Part shown: piece after piece, positions 43,734 through 54,141 of the stretch
Position numbering within the stretch: the stretch's first letter is position 1
Layout of the letters: each line of letters starts with the position of its first letter
Assembly: GCF_002003265.1 (NCBI RefSeq)
Contig: NZ_CP019687.1
Span: 3,308,001-3,372,000, forward strand
Direction: 5' to 3'
Source of the DNA: Paenibacillus larvae subsp. larvae
GTDB lineage: Bacteria > Bacillota > Bacilli > Paenibacillales > NBRC-103111
Length of the DNA stretch: 64,000 nt
Translations under genes and position numbers: made by a program
The notes under the pieces: generated by a model
What the model saw: only the letters and a program-made list of their open reading frames with translations
Told to the model about the DNA's origin: nothing
The model's database searches: none

Positions 43734-46700
43734 ATGACGAAGAAAAGAAGACCACTGCTTGACAAGCTTCGCTATTTTACGAAAAGGGAACGTTATTCGG
43801 AAGATTGGAGTGAAGTATCGCCCTATGACCGTTCCTGGGAGGATATGTATCGTAGCCGGTGGCAGCATGACAAGGTGGTCCGGTCCACGCATGGTGTGAA
43901 CTGTACAGGGTCCTGCAGCTGGAAAATATTTGTGAAAAACGGCATCGTCACGTGGGAAAATCAGCAGACTGATTACCCGAGCTGCGGACCGGATATGCCC
44001 GAATTCGAACCCCGGGGCTGCCCGCGCGGAGCCAGCTTTTCCTGGTATTTATACAGCCCGCTGCGCGTAAAGTACCCCTATGTAAGGGGGGTTCTCCTGG
44101 ATATGTGGAGAGAAGCGTTGAAGGAGAACGGCGACCCAGTTAAAGCCTGGGCCTCCATTGTAGAAGACCCGGCCAAATCGAAGCGTTACAAATCCGCCCG
44201 GGGAAAAGGCGGTATGGTACGGGCTTCATGGGAAGAGGTTACCCGGATTGTGTCGGCTTCCCTGATTTACACGATTAAGAAAGATGGGCCCGACCGGATT
44301 TTTGGCTTCTCGCCGATTCCGGCCATGTCCATGATTAGCTACGCGGCAGGCTCCCGGTTTTTATCCCTGCTCGGTTCTCCGCTTCTCAGCTTTTATGACT
44401 GGTATGCGGACCTTCCCCCGGCATCTCCGCAAGTATGGGGAGACCAGACTGATGTACCGGAAAGCAGCGACTGGTTCAACTCGGGCTATATGCTTGTTTG
44501 GGGGTCCAACCTGCCCATGACCCGGACACCGGATGCCCATTTTATGACGGAAGCCCGTTATCGGGGGACTAAGGTGGTTTCCATCAGTCCGGATTATGCA
44601 GAGTATGTGAAATTCGCCGACCAATGGATGTCTGTCAAACCGGGAACGGATGGGGCACTGGCTATGGCCATGGGTCACGTTATTCTTCGTGAGTTTTACG
44701 TGGATAATCCCACGGAATACTTTATCCAGTATGCGAAGGCTTATACCGATTTTCCGTTTCTGGTTACGCTTGATGAGAAGGAGAGCGGTTTTGTACCGGG
44801 CCGGTTTTTACTTGCCGGGGACCTTGGAATCGAGACAAATCATGCAGACTGGAAGACGGTTCTTTTTGATGAGAATCAGCAGCGCTTTGCGGTTCCTAAC
44901 GGGACTATCGGTTCCCGCTGGGGAGAAGAAGGAACGTGGAATTTGCATATGACCGATATCCGGACAGGAGAGGAACTGAATCCAAGACTTACGATGTTGG
45001 GCATGGAAGATGAACAGGTAGAGATCCTGCTTCCTTACTTTGATGATAAAGGCCGCGAAGTATTGAGACGGAATGTTCCCGTGAAGAAAGTGGTACAGGA
45101 TGGCCGTACGCTGTATGTAACAACGGTCTATGATTTAATGCTGGCTAACTACGGCATTGACCGCAGCCAGAATGAGATTGGTTTTGAAGATGTGGCCCCT
45201 TACACACCGGCCTGGCAGGAAGCCATCACTGGAGTAGATCGTGAAACCGTCATGCAAATAGCCCGTGAATTTGCCCAAAACGCAGCGGATACCAAAGGGC
45301 GCTCTATGATCGTAATGGGGGCAGGAATTAACCATTGGTATAATTCCGATACCATTTACCGGGCAATTTTGAATTTGGTTCTGATGACCGGCTGTCAGGG
45401 AGTAAACGGCGGGGGATGGGCCTATTACGTGGGACAGGAGAAGCTTCGTCCGGCAGAGGGATGGGCGACTGTAGCTTTTGCCAGAGACTGGAGCATGCCG
45501 CCCCGCCAGCAGAACGGAACCTCTTACTTTTACTTTGCTACCGACCAATGGCGCTATGAGGAGACGCCTGTTGACCAGCTTGTTTCTCCGCTTGCGGATA
45601 AAGCCAGATACTCCCATTACGCGGACTATAACGTTCTGGCGGCAAGGCTCGGCTGGCTTCCGTCCTACCCGCAGTTTGACCGCAACTCATTATCGCTGTA
45701 TGAAGAAGCCAAGCGGAATGGGGCAAAGACGCCGGAACAGGTGGCTGATTATGTGGCAGGCCAGCTGCAGAACCGCCGTATGAAGTTTGCGGTAGAAGAT
45801 CCGGATGCGAAACCAAACCATCCGAAGGTCATGTTTGTTTGGCGGGCCAATCTGATCTCCAGCTCGGGGAAAGGACATGAATACTTCCTGAAGCATTTGC
45901 TTGGAGCCCGGAATGGTCTGCTGAATCATGACCGGAAAGGGTTCCGGCCGGAAGAAATCGAGTGGCACGACAAAGCCCCGGAAGGCAAGCTTGATTTAAT
46001 GGTCAACCTGGAATTCCGGATGTCCGGTACGGCGCTCTATTCCGACATCGTCCTGCCCGCCGCTACCTGGTATGAGAAAAGTGATTTAAGCAGTACGGAT
46101 ATGCATCCCTTTGTACACCCGTTCAATCCGGCTGTAGGTCCGCAGTGGGAATCGAAGTCAGACTGGGAGATTTTCAAAACTTTGGCCCAATCCTTCTCCG
46201 AGCTGGCGGAAATCCACTTCGACGGACCGCAAACTGACGTTGTGACCGTACCGCTTCAGCATGATACTCCAGATGAACTGGCACAGCCTTTTGGAAAAAT
46301 CAAAGATTGGAGCAAAGGGGAAACCGAGGCGATTCCAGGAAAAACTATGCCGAAGATTGCCCTTGTAGAGCGGGATTACGCTAAAGTCTATGAGAAAATG
46401 ACAGCACTTGGACCGCTTGTCAAAGAAAAGCCTTATGGAATCCATGGCATGAGCTGGTCCGCTGCTGAGGAGTACGAAAAGCTAAAGAAAAAAGTAGGAA
46501 CCGTGAAACGCCCGGGCCTTAGCGAAGGCTACCCGGATCTCAGTACAGACCGCCATATGGCGGAGGCCATCCTGACATTATCGACGACCACGAACGGCCG
46601 TATGTCCGTGAAAGCTTGGGAGGCACTGGAAAGGAAGACGAATCTGAAGCTGAAGGATTTGGCGGAAGATCGGATAGAGGAATGCTTTACCTTCGAAGAA

Positions 46701-47414
46701 ATTACAAACCAGCCCAAGACGGTCATTACTTCGCCTGCTTTCAGCGGGTCAGAGCAGGGAGGGCGCAGGTATTCTCCGTTTACCACGAATGTGGAGCGGC
46801 TGGTTCCATGGCGAACCTTGACGGGACGCCAGCATTTTTACATTGATCATGAAATGATGATGGAATTTGGAGAAAACATGGCTGTATTCAAGCCCACGTT
46901 GAAACATACTCCGTTCCACGCAAATAGCAAGCGGCCGGAAGCGAAAGGCAAAGAAGTGACCTTGAACTATCTGACCCCCCATAACAAGTGGTCGATTCAC
47001 AGTATGTACTATGATAATCTGACAATGCTTACGCTCTTCCGTGGAGGTCCGACGGTATGGATGAATAAGGACGATGCTGTGGAGGCGGACATTGAAGATA
47101 ACGACTGGATTGAATGCTTTAATCAAAATGGTGTAGTCGTAGCGCGTGCTGTTGTCACACACCGTATTCCAAGAGGAATGGCGTTTATGTACCACGCCCA
47201 GGACCGGACGATTAACGTGCCGGGTACAAAAATGACGGATACCCGTGGAGGAACCCATAACAGCCCTACCCGCATTCATGTGAAACCTACGCATATGATA
47301 GGCGGATATGCGCAGCTCAGCTACGGATTTAACTATTACGGCCCTACCGGTAACCAAAGAGACTTGAATGTCATCATCAGAAAACTGGAGGAGGTGGATT
47401 GGCTTGAAGATTAA
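43734..47414 (+). CDS. narG: Respiratory nitrate reductase alpha subunit NarG
   Basis: A full-length 1226-residue molybdoenzyme. His53, Cys57, Cys61 and Cys96 (HGVNCTGSC, CPRG) fit the NarG-specific His/Cys-coordinated [4Fe-4S] cluster. The molybdenum-site region around YADLPPASPQVWGDQTD is conserved, as are MGAGINHWYNSD and the C-terminal molybdopterin dinucleotide-binding domain. It reduces nitrate to nitrite on the cytoplasmic face. AGGAG lies 8 bases before ATG 43734. It overlaps narH by 11 bases. It depends on the cofactor genes upstream. Confidence 0.97.
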   Translation: MTKKRRPLLDKLRYFTKRERYSEDWSEVSPYDRSWEDMYRSRWQHDKVVRSTHGVNCTGSCSWKIFVKNGIVTWENQQTDYPSCGPDMPEFEPRGCPRGASFSWYLYSPLRVKYPYVRGVLLDMWREALKENGDPVKAWASIVEDPAKSKRYKSARGKGGMVRASWEEVTRIVSASLIYTIKKDGPDRIFGFSPIPAMSMISYAAGSRFLSLLGSPLLSFYDWYADLPPASPQVWGDQTDVPESSDWFNSGYMLVWGSNLPMTRTPDAHFMTEARYRGTKVVSISPDYAEYVKFADQWMSVKPGTDGALAMAMGHVILREFYVDNPTEYFIQYAKAYTDFPFLVTLDEKESGFVPGRFLLAGDLGIETNHADWKTVLFDENQQRFAVPNGTIGSRWGEEGTWNLHMTDIRTGEELNPRLTMLGMEDEQVEILLPYFDDKGREVLRRNVPVKKVVQDGRTLYVTTVYDLMLANYGIDRSQNEIGFEDVAPYTPAWQEAITGVDRETVMQIAREFAQNAADTKGRSMIVMGAGINHWYNSDTIYRAILNLVLMTGCQGVNGGGWAYYVGQEKLRPAEGWATVAFARDWSMPPRQQNGTSYFYFATDQWRYEETPVDQLVSPLADKARYSHYADYNVLAARLGWLPSYPQFDRNSLSLYEEAKRNGAKTPEQVADYVAGQLQNRRMKFAVEDPDAKPNHPKVMFVWRANLISSSGKGHEYFLKHLLGARNGLLNHDRKGFRPEEIEWHDKAPEGKLDLMVNLEFRMSGTALYSDIVLPAATWYEKSDLSSTDMHPFVHPFNPAVGPQWESKSDWEIFKTLAQSFSELAEIHFDGPQTDVVTVPLQHDTPDELAQPFGKIKDWSKGETEAIPGKTMPKIALVERDYAKVYEKMTALGPLVKEKPYGIHGMSWSAAEEYEKLKKKVGTVKRPGLSEGYPDLSTDRHMAEAILTLSTTTNGRMSVKAWEALERKTNLKLKDLAEDRIEECFTFEEITNQPKTVITSPAFSGSEQGGRRYSPFTTNVERLVPWRTLTGRQHFYIDHEMMMEFGENMAVFKPTLKHTPFHANSKRPEAKGKEVTLNYLTPHNKWSIHSMYYDNLTMLTLFRGGPTVWMNKDDAVEADIEDNDWIECFNQNGVVVARAVVTHRIPRGMAFMYHAQDRTINVPGTKMTDTRGGTHNSPTRIHVKPTHMIGGYAQLSYGFNYYGPTGNQRDLNVIIRKLEEVDWLED

Positions 47415-48873
47415 AGCGCAAATTGGAATGGTTATGAACCTGGACAAGTGTATAGGATGCCATACTTGCAGCGTGACCTGTAAAAACGTCTGGAGCAACC
47501 GCAAAGGCGCCGAATACATGTGGTGGAATAACGTGGAGACCAAGCCCGGAATCGGATATCCCAAGCGGTGGGAAGACCAGGATAGGCACAAAGGAGGCTG
47601 GGAACTGAAAAAAGGCAAGCTGGAGCTTCGCTCCGGCAGCCGGGCCAATCGGCTGAAAAATATTTTTCACAATCCGGACATGCCTACAATTGATGAGTAT
47701 TACGAGCCTTGGAATTATGATTATGAAAAGCTGACGAATAGCCCGGAGAAGAAGCATCAGCCGATAGCCCGGCCCAAGTCTCAAATAACCGGAGACTATA
47801 TGGAACTGGATTGGGGGCCGAACTGGGAGGATGATCTGGCGGGTGCGCATAAGACCGGTTATCAGGATCCGGATATGAAAGGCATCGAAGAAGCGGTACG
47901 GATGGAATTTGAGCAGGTGTTTATGATGCATTTGCCCAGAATTTGCGAACACTGTATCAATCCGGCCTGTGTCTCCAGCTGCCCTTCAGGCGCGATGTAC
48001 AAACGCGATGAGGACGGTATTGTCCTGGTGGACCAGAATGCCTGCCGAGCCTGGCGTTTCTGTGTCTCCAGCTGTCCATACAAGAAGGTATACTTTAACT
48101 GGCAAACAAACAAGGCAGAGAAATGCGTGTTCTGCTTCCCTCGTATCGAAAACGGGCTTCCTACCATTTGTTCGGAAACCTGTACGGGCAGAATCCGTTA
48201 TGTAGGCGTTATGCTGTATGATGCGGATCGCGTCAAGAAAGCAGCTTCCGTGGATGATGAGAGTGATTTATATGAATCGCAGCTGAACATTTTTCTGGAC
48301 CCGCATGATCCCGAGGTGATCAAAGCCGCAAGGGAAGAGGGTATCCCCCAGGAGTGGATAGAGGCCGCCCAACAGTCGCCGATCTATAAAATGGTTATAG
48401 AATGGAAGATTGCACTGCCCCTTCATCCCGAGTACAGAACACTTCCGATGGTTTGGTATATCCCGCCTTTAAGTCCTGTCACCAATATGGTGGAAGGCAA
48501 GGGATCGGCAGGGAGGTCCGAAGATATTTTTCCGGCTATTGAAGCGATGCGAATTCCCGTCCAGTATTTGGCCAATCTGCTGACTGCCGGAGACGTTAAA
48601 ATTATGGAACAAGTCCTGAAAAAGATGGCAGCAATGCGGATTCATATGAGGGCAAGAAATTTGGGGAAACCGGCGGACGAAGCATGCCTGGAAGAATACG
48701 GTTTGACGGCGGATCATGCGGAGGAAATGTACCGGCTGCTGGCTATCGCCAAGTACAAAGACAGGTTTGTCATTCCGACAAGCCACAAGGAGCATGCTGC
48801 TGATCTGCTTAGGGAGCAGGGTTCCTGCGGGCTGGATTTTGCCGGAGGCCCTGGTTCCTGTGGCGTGCTTTAA
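47404..48873 (+). CDS. narH: Respiratory nitrate reductase beta subunit NarH
   Basis: A 489-residue iron-sulfur protein. The TTG at 47404, behind GGAGGAGGTGG, is chosen because NarH proteins start MKIKAQI. Cys16, Cys19, Cys22 and Cys26 (CIGCHTCSVTC) bind the first cluster; CEHC and CVSSCPSG follow; CRAWRFCVSSCP has the Trp replacing one Cys that gives the [3Fe-4S] cluster; CVFCFPRIENGLPTICSETC binds the last. It passes electrons from NarI to NarG. Confidence 0.97.
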   Translation: MKIKAQIGMVMNLDKCIGCHTCSVTCKNVWSNRKGAEYMWWNNVETKPGIGYPKRWEDQDRHKGGWELKKGKLELRSGSRANRLKNIFHNPDMPTIDEYYEPWNYDYEKLTNSPEKKHQPIARPKSQITGDYMELDWGPNWEDDLAGAHKTGYQDPDMKGIEEAVRMEFEQVFMMHLPRICEHCINPACVSSCPSGAMYKRDEDGIVLVDQNACRAWRFCVSSCPYKKVYFNWQTNKAEKCVFCFPRIENGLPTICSETCTGRIRYVGVMLYDADRVKKAASVDDESDLYESQLNIFLDPHDPEVIKAAREEGIPQEWIEAAQQSPIYKMVIEWKIALPLHPEYRTLPMVWYIPPLSPVTNMVEGKGSAGRSEDIFPAIEAMRIPVQYLANLLTAGDVKIMEQVLKKMAAMRIHMRARNLGKPADEACLEEYGLTADHAEEMYRLLAIAKYKDRFVIPTSHKEHAADLLREQGSCGLDFAGGPGSCGVL

Positions 48874-48891
48874 TCAAACGGGAGGTGTATC

Positions 48892-49473
48892 ATGCATACA
48901 GATTCGATCCGGTCGACCTTTCAGTTAGCCTCCTTGCTGCTTCAGTATCCCGGAGACCGGTTTCAGCATGAAGCCGAAGATCACTTTAGGGAGTGGCTGG
49001 ACATTCAGGAGGAGGAAGGGACGGGGGCGCTCTGCCGTGGAACGGAAGCACATTTCCGTTCTTTCCTTCAAGCTTTACGATTGGAGAATAAACAAGCATG
49101 GGCTGACCGATACGTGAAGACCTTTGATTTCAACAAAAAAAGCAACATGTACCTGACTTACGCGGAACTGGGAGAGCAGAGGGAACGCGGTGCCGTGCTT
49201 CTCAATCTTCAGCAGGCATATCTGGATGCGGGTTTGTTAATGGCGGATGATGAGCTGCCCGATTATTTGCCGCTTATGTTGGAATTTGCCTGCGCTTCTT
49301 ATCAGGAAGGATGCGCTCTACTGCTTCAGTATGAGCCAGCCATACAGGGTATCAGGGATGAGCTTAACCGTATGGAGAGCCCTTATACCTCTGTATTTGA
49401 TGCTTTGCTTGCTACTTTGGAGCAATTCCGCCTTTCCGCAGGCGATACTCCGCCGGGAGGTGAACAGCTATGA
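48892..49473 (+). CDS. narJ: Nitrate reductase assembly chaperone NarJ
   Basis: A 193-residue all-helical protein of the NarJ/TorD chaperone family. It has the FDFNKKSNMYLTYAELGEQRERG segment and DELPDYLPLMLEFA, both typical of NarJ. It helps insert the molybdenum cofactor into NarG and is not part of the final enzyme. It sits 18 bases after narH with GGGAGG before ATG and overlaps narI by 4 bases. Confidence 0.95.
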   Translation: MHTDSIRSTFQLASLLLQYPGDRFQHEAEDHFREWLDIQEEEGTGALCRGTEAHFRSFLQALRLENKQAWADRYVKTFDFNKKSNMYLTYAELGEQRERGAVLLNLQQAYLDAGLLMADDELPDYLPLMLEFACASYQEGCALLLQYEPAIQGIRDELNRMESPYTSVFDALLATLEQFRLSAGDTPPGGEQL

Positions 49474-50147
49474 ATGCGGCGGAACAGGTTCTATGGCTGA
49501 TCTATCCATATGTGGTACTTTGCATTTTTCTAATTGGCCTTTATTACCGGTTTCAGACGGACCAATTTGGCTGGACGTCCAAATCGAGCGAAATTCTGGA
49601 AAAGAAGCAGCTCAAATGGGGAAGCAACCTGTTTCATATAGGAATCATCTTTGTGTTTTTTGGTCATGTGGCCGGACTTTTGATTCCGAAATCATTTTAT
49701 GAGTTCCTTGGTATTACGGATAACATGTACCATTCCGTGGCATTTTGGGGAGGAAGCCTGGCCGGTTTGATGACAGTTGCGGGGATTTTTATACTGGTTT
49801 ACCGGCGTTTTGCAAACAGACGGGTCCGCCGTACCAGCAGCATAGGCGATATGGTCGCTCTTCTTCTGCTCACCCTTATCCTTTTGACGGGCCTGACTGC
49901 TACCTTTTCGAACGCGGGACACACGGATTTTGATTACAGAACAACGATAAATCCCTGGATCCGGGGAGTATTGACCTTCCATCCGGATGCCTCTCTCATG
50001 AGGGATGTGCCTGTCTTGTTCAAGCTGCATGTGCTGATCGGGTTGTCCCTGTTTGCGGTATTTCCCTTCACTCGTCTGGTGCATATTATCAGTATGCCGA
50101 TCACCTATTTGCGGCGCAGTTATGTCCTGTACCGGAAACGGCGTTAA
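49470..50147 (+). CDS. narI: Nitrate reductase gamma subunit NarI (cytochrome b)
   Basis: A 225-residue membrane protein with five helices. Histidines in FHIGIIFVFFGHVAGL and FKLHVLIGLSLFAVFPFTRLVHI are positioned to bind the two b-type haems. NarI takes electrons from menaquinol outside and hands them to NarH, anchoring the enzyme in the membrane. It completes an intact narGHJI operon. Confidence 0.96.
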   Translation: MNAAEQVLWLIYPYVVLCIFLIGLYYRFQTDQFGWTSKSSEILEKKQLKWGSNLFHIGIIFVFFGHVAGLLIPKSFYEFLGITDNMYHSVAFWGGSLAGLMTVAGIFILVYRRFANRRVRRTSSIGDMVALLLLTLILLTGLTATFSNAGHTDFDYRTTINPWIRGVLTFHPDASLMRDVPVLFKLHVLIGLSLFAVFPFTRLVHIISMPITYLRRSYVLYRKRR

Positions 50148-50157
50148 ACATATTCAA

Positions 50158-50200
50158 AGCTCTCCCTGGAGTATTACGACTTGGGAGAGCTATTTTTATT
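50158..50200 (+). terminator. Terminator of narGHJI
   Basis: A perfect 9-bp stem, AGCTCTCCC with GGGAGAGCT, followed by ATTTTTATTTT. Confidence 0.85.
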
Positions 50201-50241
50201 TTGTTTGCCCGTCTGAATGGTGCCTATTTTATTTATCTTTT

Positions 50242-51441
50242 TTATTCATAACGCAGTGCTTCAATTGGACTAAGTTTTGCTGCCTTATTCGCTGGAATTA
50301 AGCCAAAAATAATACCGAGTGTCATGGAAAATAGAACGCCGCCTAGTACAACTTCCCACGAAACAAGCGGCGGCCATTTTGCCAATAAAGAAAAGATATA
50401 TGCACTAGTGTAACCGAGGCAAATCCCAATGATTCCGCCAAGAAGCGTTAGCATGACGGCTTCGATTAAGAATTGAAGAAGGATCTTTCCGCGAGTTGCA
50501 CCGAGCGCTTTACGTATTCCAATCTCACGCGTACGTTCAGTTATGGATACGAGCATAATGTTCATAACTCCAATACCGCCAACAAACAAAGAAATTCCTG
50601 CTATACCTCCTATAATCATCGTCATGATATTTGTTAATGTTGAAATACTGTTCTGAAGCTCATTCAAATTGATCATTTCATATTTACCCGGAGTATCGCT
50701 TGGTTTACGGGCATTTAAAACATCGATTGCTTTTTCCCCGGCCTTTTCAAGTTGATCCACATGCTTAGCTTGTACAGAGATATTTTGAATTTCATTTTTT
50801 CCGTATAATGTAGGCCAAAGGGAGATAGGAATTAACGCTTCGGCATTACCCAAGCTCATAAAATGATCGTCCGACTCATAAACACCGATAACCTCCAATG
50901 GTTGCCCTCTTATTTCAATGATTTTGCCAATCGGACTTTCTTTTGGAAAAAACAGTTTTTTTGTTTCCGTATTAATCATGACGGCGTTATTGCCCTGATT
51001 CATGTCCTTTTCATTTAGAGTCCGGCCTTCCCGCATATGGATTTTATTTGCCAGAAAATAAGCAGAATCGACTCCCGTTATGTTTGCAGGTTCCTTGTGG
51101 TCATGAATATCCAGAGTCTCCATCTTCGTATTTGTTATCACAATTTCGGATACTTCAGGAATTTTCTTTATTTCAAAAATATCTTCTTCGGTTAACTCAG
51201 GACGTTCTTCCGTATTCATGATAAAAGGGTCATGAACATCCTCTGCAAATGTAATGGCAACTGTATTGTTGCCCGAACCGGCAAATTTGGATTTAAGCAT
51301 GGCTTCCCCGCCCTGTCCGATTGCAACTACAGTAATAATAGAGCCGATACCTATCATAATACCGATCATGGTTAATACGGACCGCATTTTATGAGCGAAA
51401 ATAGAAGCAAAGGCAATTTTAATGCTATCTAAAAAACTCAA
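50242..51441 (-). CDS. MacB/FtsX-type ABC permease (YknZ-like)
   Basis: A 399-residue permease with four helices: one N-terminal (HKMRSVLTMIGIMIGIGSII) and three C-terminal, with a large extracytoplasmic MacB core domain between. The motifs IGVMNIMLVSITERTREIGIRKALGA and PANKAAKLSPIEALRYE are typical. With the preceding ATPase and membrane fusion protein it forms a YknXYZ-type tripartite exporter. In AS-48 clusters an equivalent set (EFGH) adds self-protection, and Bacillus YknXYZ protects against the SdpC toxin. It starts within a 4-base overlap with the ATPase gene. Confidence 0.9.
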   Translation of the reverse strand: MSFLDSIKIAFASIFAHKMRSVLTMIGIMIGIGSIITVVAIGQGGEAMLKSKFAGSGNNTVAITFAEDVHDPFIMNTEERPELTEEDIFEIKKIPEVSEIVITNTKMETLDIHDHKEPANITGVDSAYFLANKIHMREGRTLNEKDMNQGNNAVMINTETKKLFFPKESPIGKIIEIRGQPLEVIGVYESDDHFMSLGNAEALIPISLWPTLYGKNEIQNISVQAKHVDQLEKAGEKAIDVLNARKPSDTPGKYEMINLNELQNSISTLTNIMTMIIGGIAGISLFVGGIGVMNIMLVSITERTREIGIRKALGATRGKILLQFLIEAVMLTLLGGIIGICLGYTSAYIFSLLAKWPPLVSWEVVLGGVLFSMTLGIIFGLIPANKAAKLSPIEALRYE

Positions 51442-52118
51442 ACAACACCGCTCCTGTCTTCAGTGATTTTTCCGTCTTTAAGCAAAATGCACCGGAAAGA
51501 GTAAGCAGCTATTTCATCATCATGCGTAACCATTATAATTGTAGTCCCCTCTTGATTAAGCTGTCTGAAGAGTTTCATAAGTTGCTCGCCTGACTTTGAA
51601 TCCAGTGCTCCTGTGGGTTCATCGGCAATGATGAATTTTGGCCTGTTGGCCATCGCACGGGCGACCGCTACACGTTGCTTCTGTCCCCCTGACAATTCAT
51701 TGGGCAGATGATGCATGCGATCCGATAAGCCGATTTTATTCAATAGTTCGATAGCCCGGTCACGACGCTCGGACTTTCTCATCCCCTTGTATATAAGGGG
51801 AAGCTCCACATTCTCCAGTGCAGAAAGGCGAGGGAGCAAATTGAATTGCTGAAATATAAATCCGATGTATGCATTGCGAATGAAGGCGAGTTTTTCCTCA
51901 GTTTGCGTAAGAATATCTATATCATCCAACTTATATTTGCCTTCTGTAGGACGGTCTAAACAACCGATAATATTCATAAGTGTTGATTTCCCTGAACCAG
52001 ATGGACCCATGATAGAAACAAACTCACCATTTTCAATGGTTAAGCCAATCCCATGTAAAATAGGTACAGATAAATTTCCTTGATCATAAGTTTTGGTAAT
52101 CTGATTTAGTAGAATCAT
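51438..52118 (-). CDS. MacB-type ABC ATPase (YknY-like)
   Basis: A 226-residue ABC ATPase of the LolD/MacB group. It has Walker A GPSGSGKST, the Q-loop FIFQQFNLLP, a canonical signature LSGGQKQRVAVARA, Walker B FIIADEP and an H-loop MVTHD. It powers the adjacent FtsX-type permease. Overlaps of 4 bases on both sides show tight co-translation. Confidence 0.93.
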   Translation of the reverse strand: MILLNQITKTYDQGNLSVPILHGIGLTIENGEFVSIMGPSGSGKSTLMNIIGCLDRPTEGKYKLDDIDILTQTEEKLAFIRNAYIGFIFQQFNLLPRLSALENVELPLIYKGMRKSERRDRAIELLNKIGLSDRMHHLPNELSGGQKQRVAVARAMANRPKFIIADEPTGALDSKSGEQLMKLFRQLNQEGTTIIMVTHDDEIAAYSFRCILLKDGKITEDRSGVV

Positions 52119-53296
52119 TTTACTTGCACTTCCATTCCGTCGTATGTGTTATTGGAAGGATGTTCAACGACTTTTTGTCCTGCTGCCAGACCTTCAAGCA
52201 CTTCAATTGAATCCTTATCACTTGAACCTGTCTTTATCATTTGTTTACGAAGTTTCCCTTTCTCTTCTACATATACAAATGCTTCATGATTCAGTTCCAC
52301 AACACTGCTGCGAGGAACTGTAAGCCCTTTCTTTGTCTCTAACTGAACTTGAAGGGATACATGGAAACCGGGGGATAAATCGTTTTGCGTATCTAATGCG
52401 GCCTTATAGGTATAGGAAGACATTGTTTGTTTTCCGGTTTCCGGACTGGTTAGGCCTGTACCCATTTCCTCACTTATTGGATTATCACTAACTTCAATAA
52501 TTTTCCCTGTCCATGTTTTCTCCGGTGCTGTTTTGGCCGTAGCTATAAAAATTTGACCTTCCCGAATTTGTGACTTTTGCAATTCCGTCAAGGTTCCTTG
52601 AACTTGCAACGGCTCTTTGGAAACCATTTGTAAAAAAGGCTTTGCTGAGCCGCCGATTTCTTGAGAAGAACCCTGCGAAGTATTAAGATTTTGAACAACA
52701 CCATCAAACCTGCTGTGAACTGTAAATTGTCCCATTTTTCTTTTTAGCTCATCCATGCGGAGAGATCCTTTTTCTTTTTCAAGTTCCGTTGTTTTTAGCT
52801 GCATTTCCAGTTCACTTACCTGTGCTTCTAATGGTTCAAGTACTTCTTTTCCGGCACTGTTATTTATGGCTGTTTTCATTTCTTTTTTTAATGCATCCAG
52901 CTTTTTTTTATTTTTCCCGTAATTGATTGAGATGATCTTTTGATCCAGCTCTGCCTGTTTGATTTGCAAATTAATTTCCTCTGTGTCATAACGAAATAGA
53001 GGTGCTCCTTTTTTTACTTCCTGACCTCCTTTTACAAAAATTTCCTTGACTGTCCCTTTTGATGGGTCGATATAATAGCGTTCTATATTTCCCGGCTTTA
53101 CCTGGCCGGAAATAAGTTTGGTATTGCTTAAATTCCGTTCGGTTACCTCTGCAAATTTAACATCTACGGGTGTTTTTGCCTTGTTACTACTTTTCATTAT
53201 GCCGATATTGATTCCTGCGGCGATTATCAGCAGTGAAGCAACTCCAATGATGATCCATTTCTTTTTCTTCTTTGGGGTTTGAACCGTTTCTGGCAA
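52115..53296 (-). CDS. HlyD-family membrane fusion protein (YknX-like)
   Basis: A 393-residue protein with an N-terminal membrane anchor (about residues 13-32), a lipoyl-like barrel half (GTVKEIFVKGGQEVKKG), an alpha-helical hairpin of about 80 residues predicted to be coiled coil, and the returning barrel (RFDGVVQNLNTSQG). It is the accessory subunit of the three-gene exporter. The TTG start at 53296 follows AAAAGGAGAGGAG. The 50-53 kb genes are more AT-rich than the nar genes next door. Confidence 0.88.
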   Translation of the reverse strand: MPETVQTPKKKKKWIIIGVASLLIIAAGINIGIMKSSNKAKTPVDVKFAEVTERNLSNTKLISGQVKPGNIERYYIDPSKGTVKEIFVKGGQEVKKGAPLFRYDTEEINLQIKQAELDQKIISINYGKNKKKLDALKKEMKTAINNSAGKEVLEPLEAQVSELEMQLKTTELEKEKGSLRMDELKRKMGQFTVHSRFDGVVQNLNTSQGSSQEIGGSAKPFLQMVSKEPLQVQGTLTELQKSQIREGQIFIATAKTAPEKTWTGKIIEVSDNPISEEMGTGLTSPETGKQTMSSYTYKAALDTQNDLSPGFHVSLQVQLETKKGLTVPRSSVVELNHEAFVYVEEKGKLRKQMIKTGSSDKDSIEVLEGLAAGQKVVEHPSNNTYDGMEVQVK

Positions 53297-54141
53297 TAGA
53301 ACTCCTCTCCTTTTAAAAAATTTTATAAACCGGAACTTCTGCTAAGCAAAGAAACAGGTGCATCAGTTCTTGAGCTTGATTTACTTTGTTAGGGAACTTA
53401 AATACTCCCGGGTCTTTCTGTAATTATGAACGTTTGACAATCCTCCCATCCCTTCATGAAGCATAATTAGGAGCTTAGGTTAGCCTGCCAAATAGGATGT
53501 TTACCTTAAACCTTCATATCCGGCTAGCGTTTCCCCCAAAAGCGCAGTTACTAAAAATTATAATAATTTAGCACCTATAAAACAATAACTTTTTTTGGAT
53601 AAAAATTACTTTGGAGGAAATCACTTGTCTTGCTTATCTATTCTTGACAAACCAAAAGCTATCGGGGACTTTTATCTTAGAACGATATAAGGTTAGAGGA
53701 CGAGAATAAGATGGTTTGACTCTGGGTGTGCCCAAACTCCATTAAACAGATTAGGGCCCTTGACGCTTACACGCACATTCTGTATATGTCGCAGAAACAA
53801 TGTATGACCATAAAAAAGGGGTAGACTTGAGACTTCCAACTAGAGAAGCGAAAATGACACTAATACTCCCAGGTCCATCAATGATAGATAAAATTCCATA
53901 AACCTACTGTCGACGTTTTTGCAGAGAAAATGGAAAATCAGAATTTACTTTTGGAATATTTCATATTAACATGAAGATAACAGATTTATTGCAAAAAAAT
54001 GGAATCATTAAGGATAAGGATATAACGTAGCTTGTTAAAAGTGATAATACATTTCCAGCCCTGTAGCAGAAATGGTTTTAGGGACAATGGTTGTTGGAAA
54101 TGCTTAATGGCGTGGGATAGATTATTTTAGGAGAATAAATC
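53297..54141. other. Non-coding stretch with decayed reading frames
   Basis: About 845 AT-rich bases between two divergent ABC units. Several short plus-strand frames interrupted by stops and frame changes run toward the ABC ATPase, for example one ending MVLGTMVVGNA near 54105 and one with DLRLPTREAKMTLILPG near 53850. They look like an eroded gene, but I cannot name it. The upstream promoter for the minus-strand exporter should also lie here; no clear boxes were found. Confidence 0.4.

Noticed and set aside
46749-47648. 299-codon minus-strand frame opposite narG/narH
   Set aside because: It is antisense to two strongly conserved subunit genes; the length reflects codon bias of the real strand.
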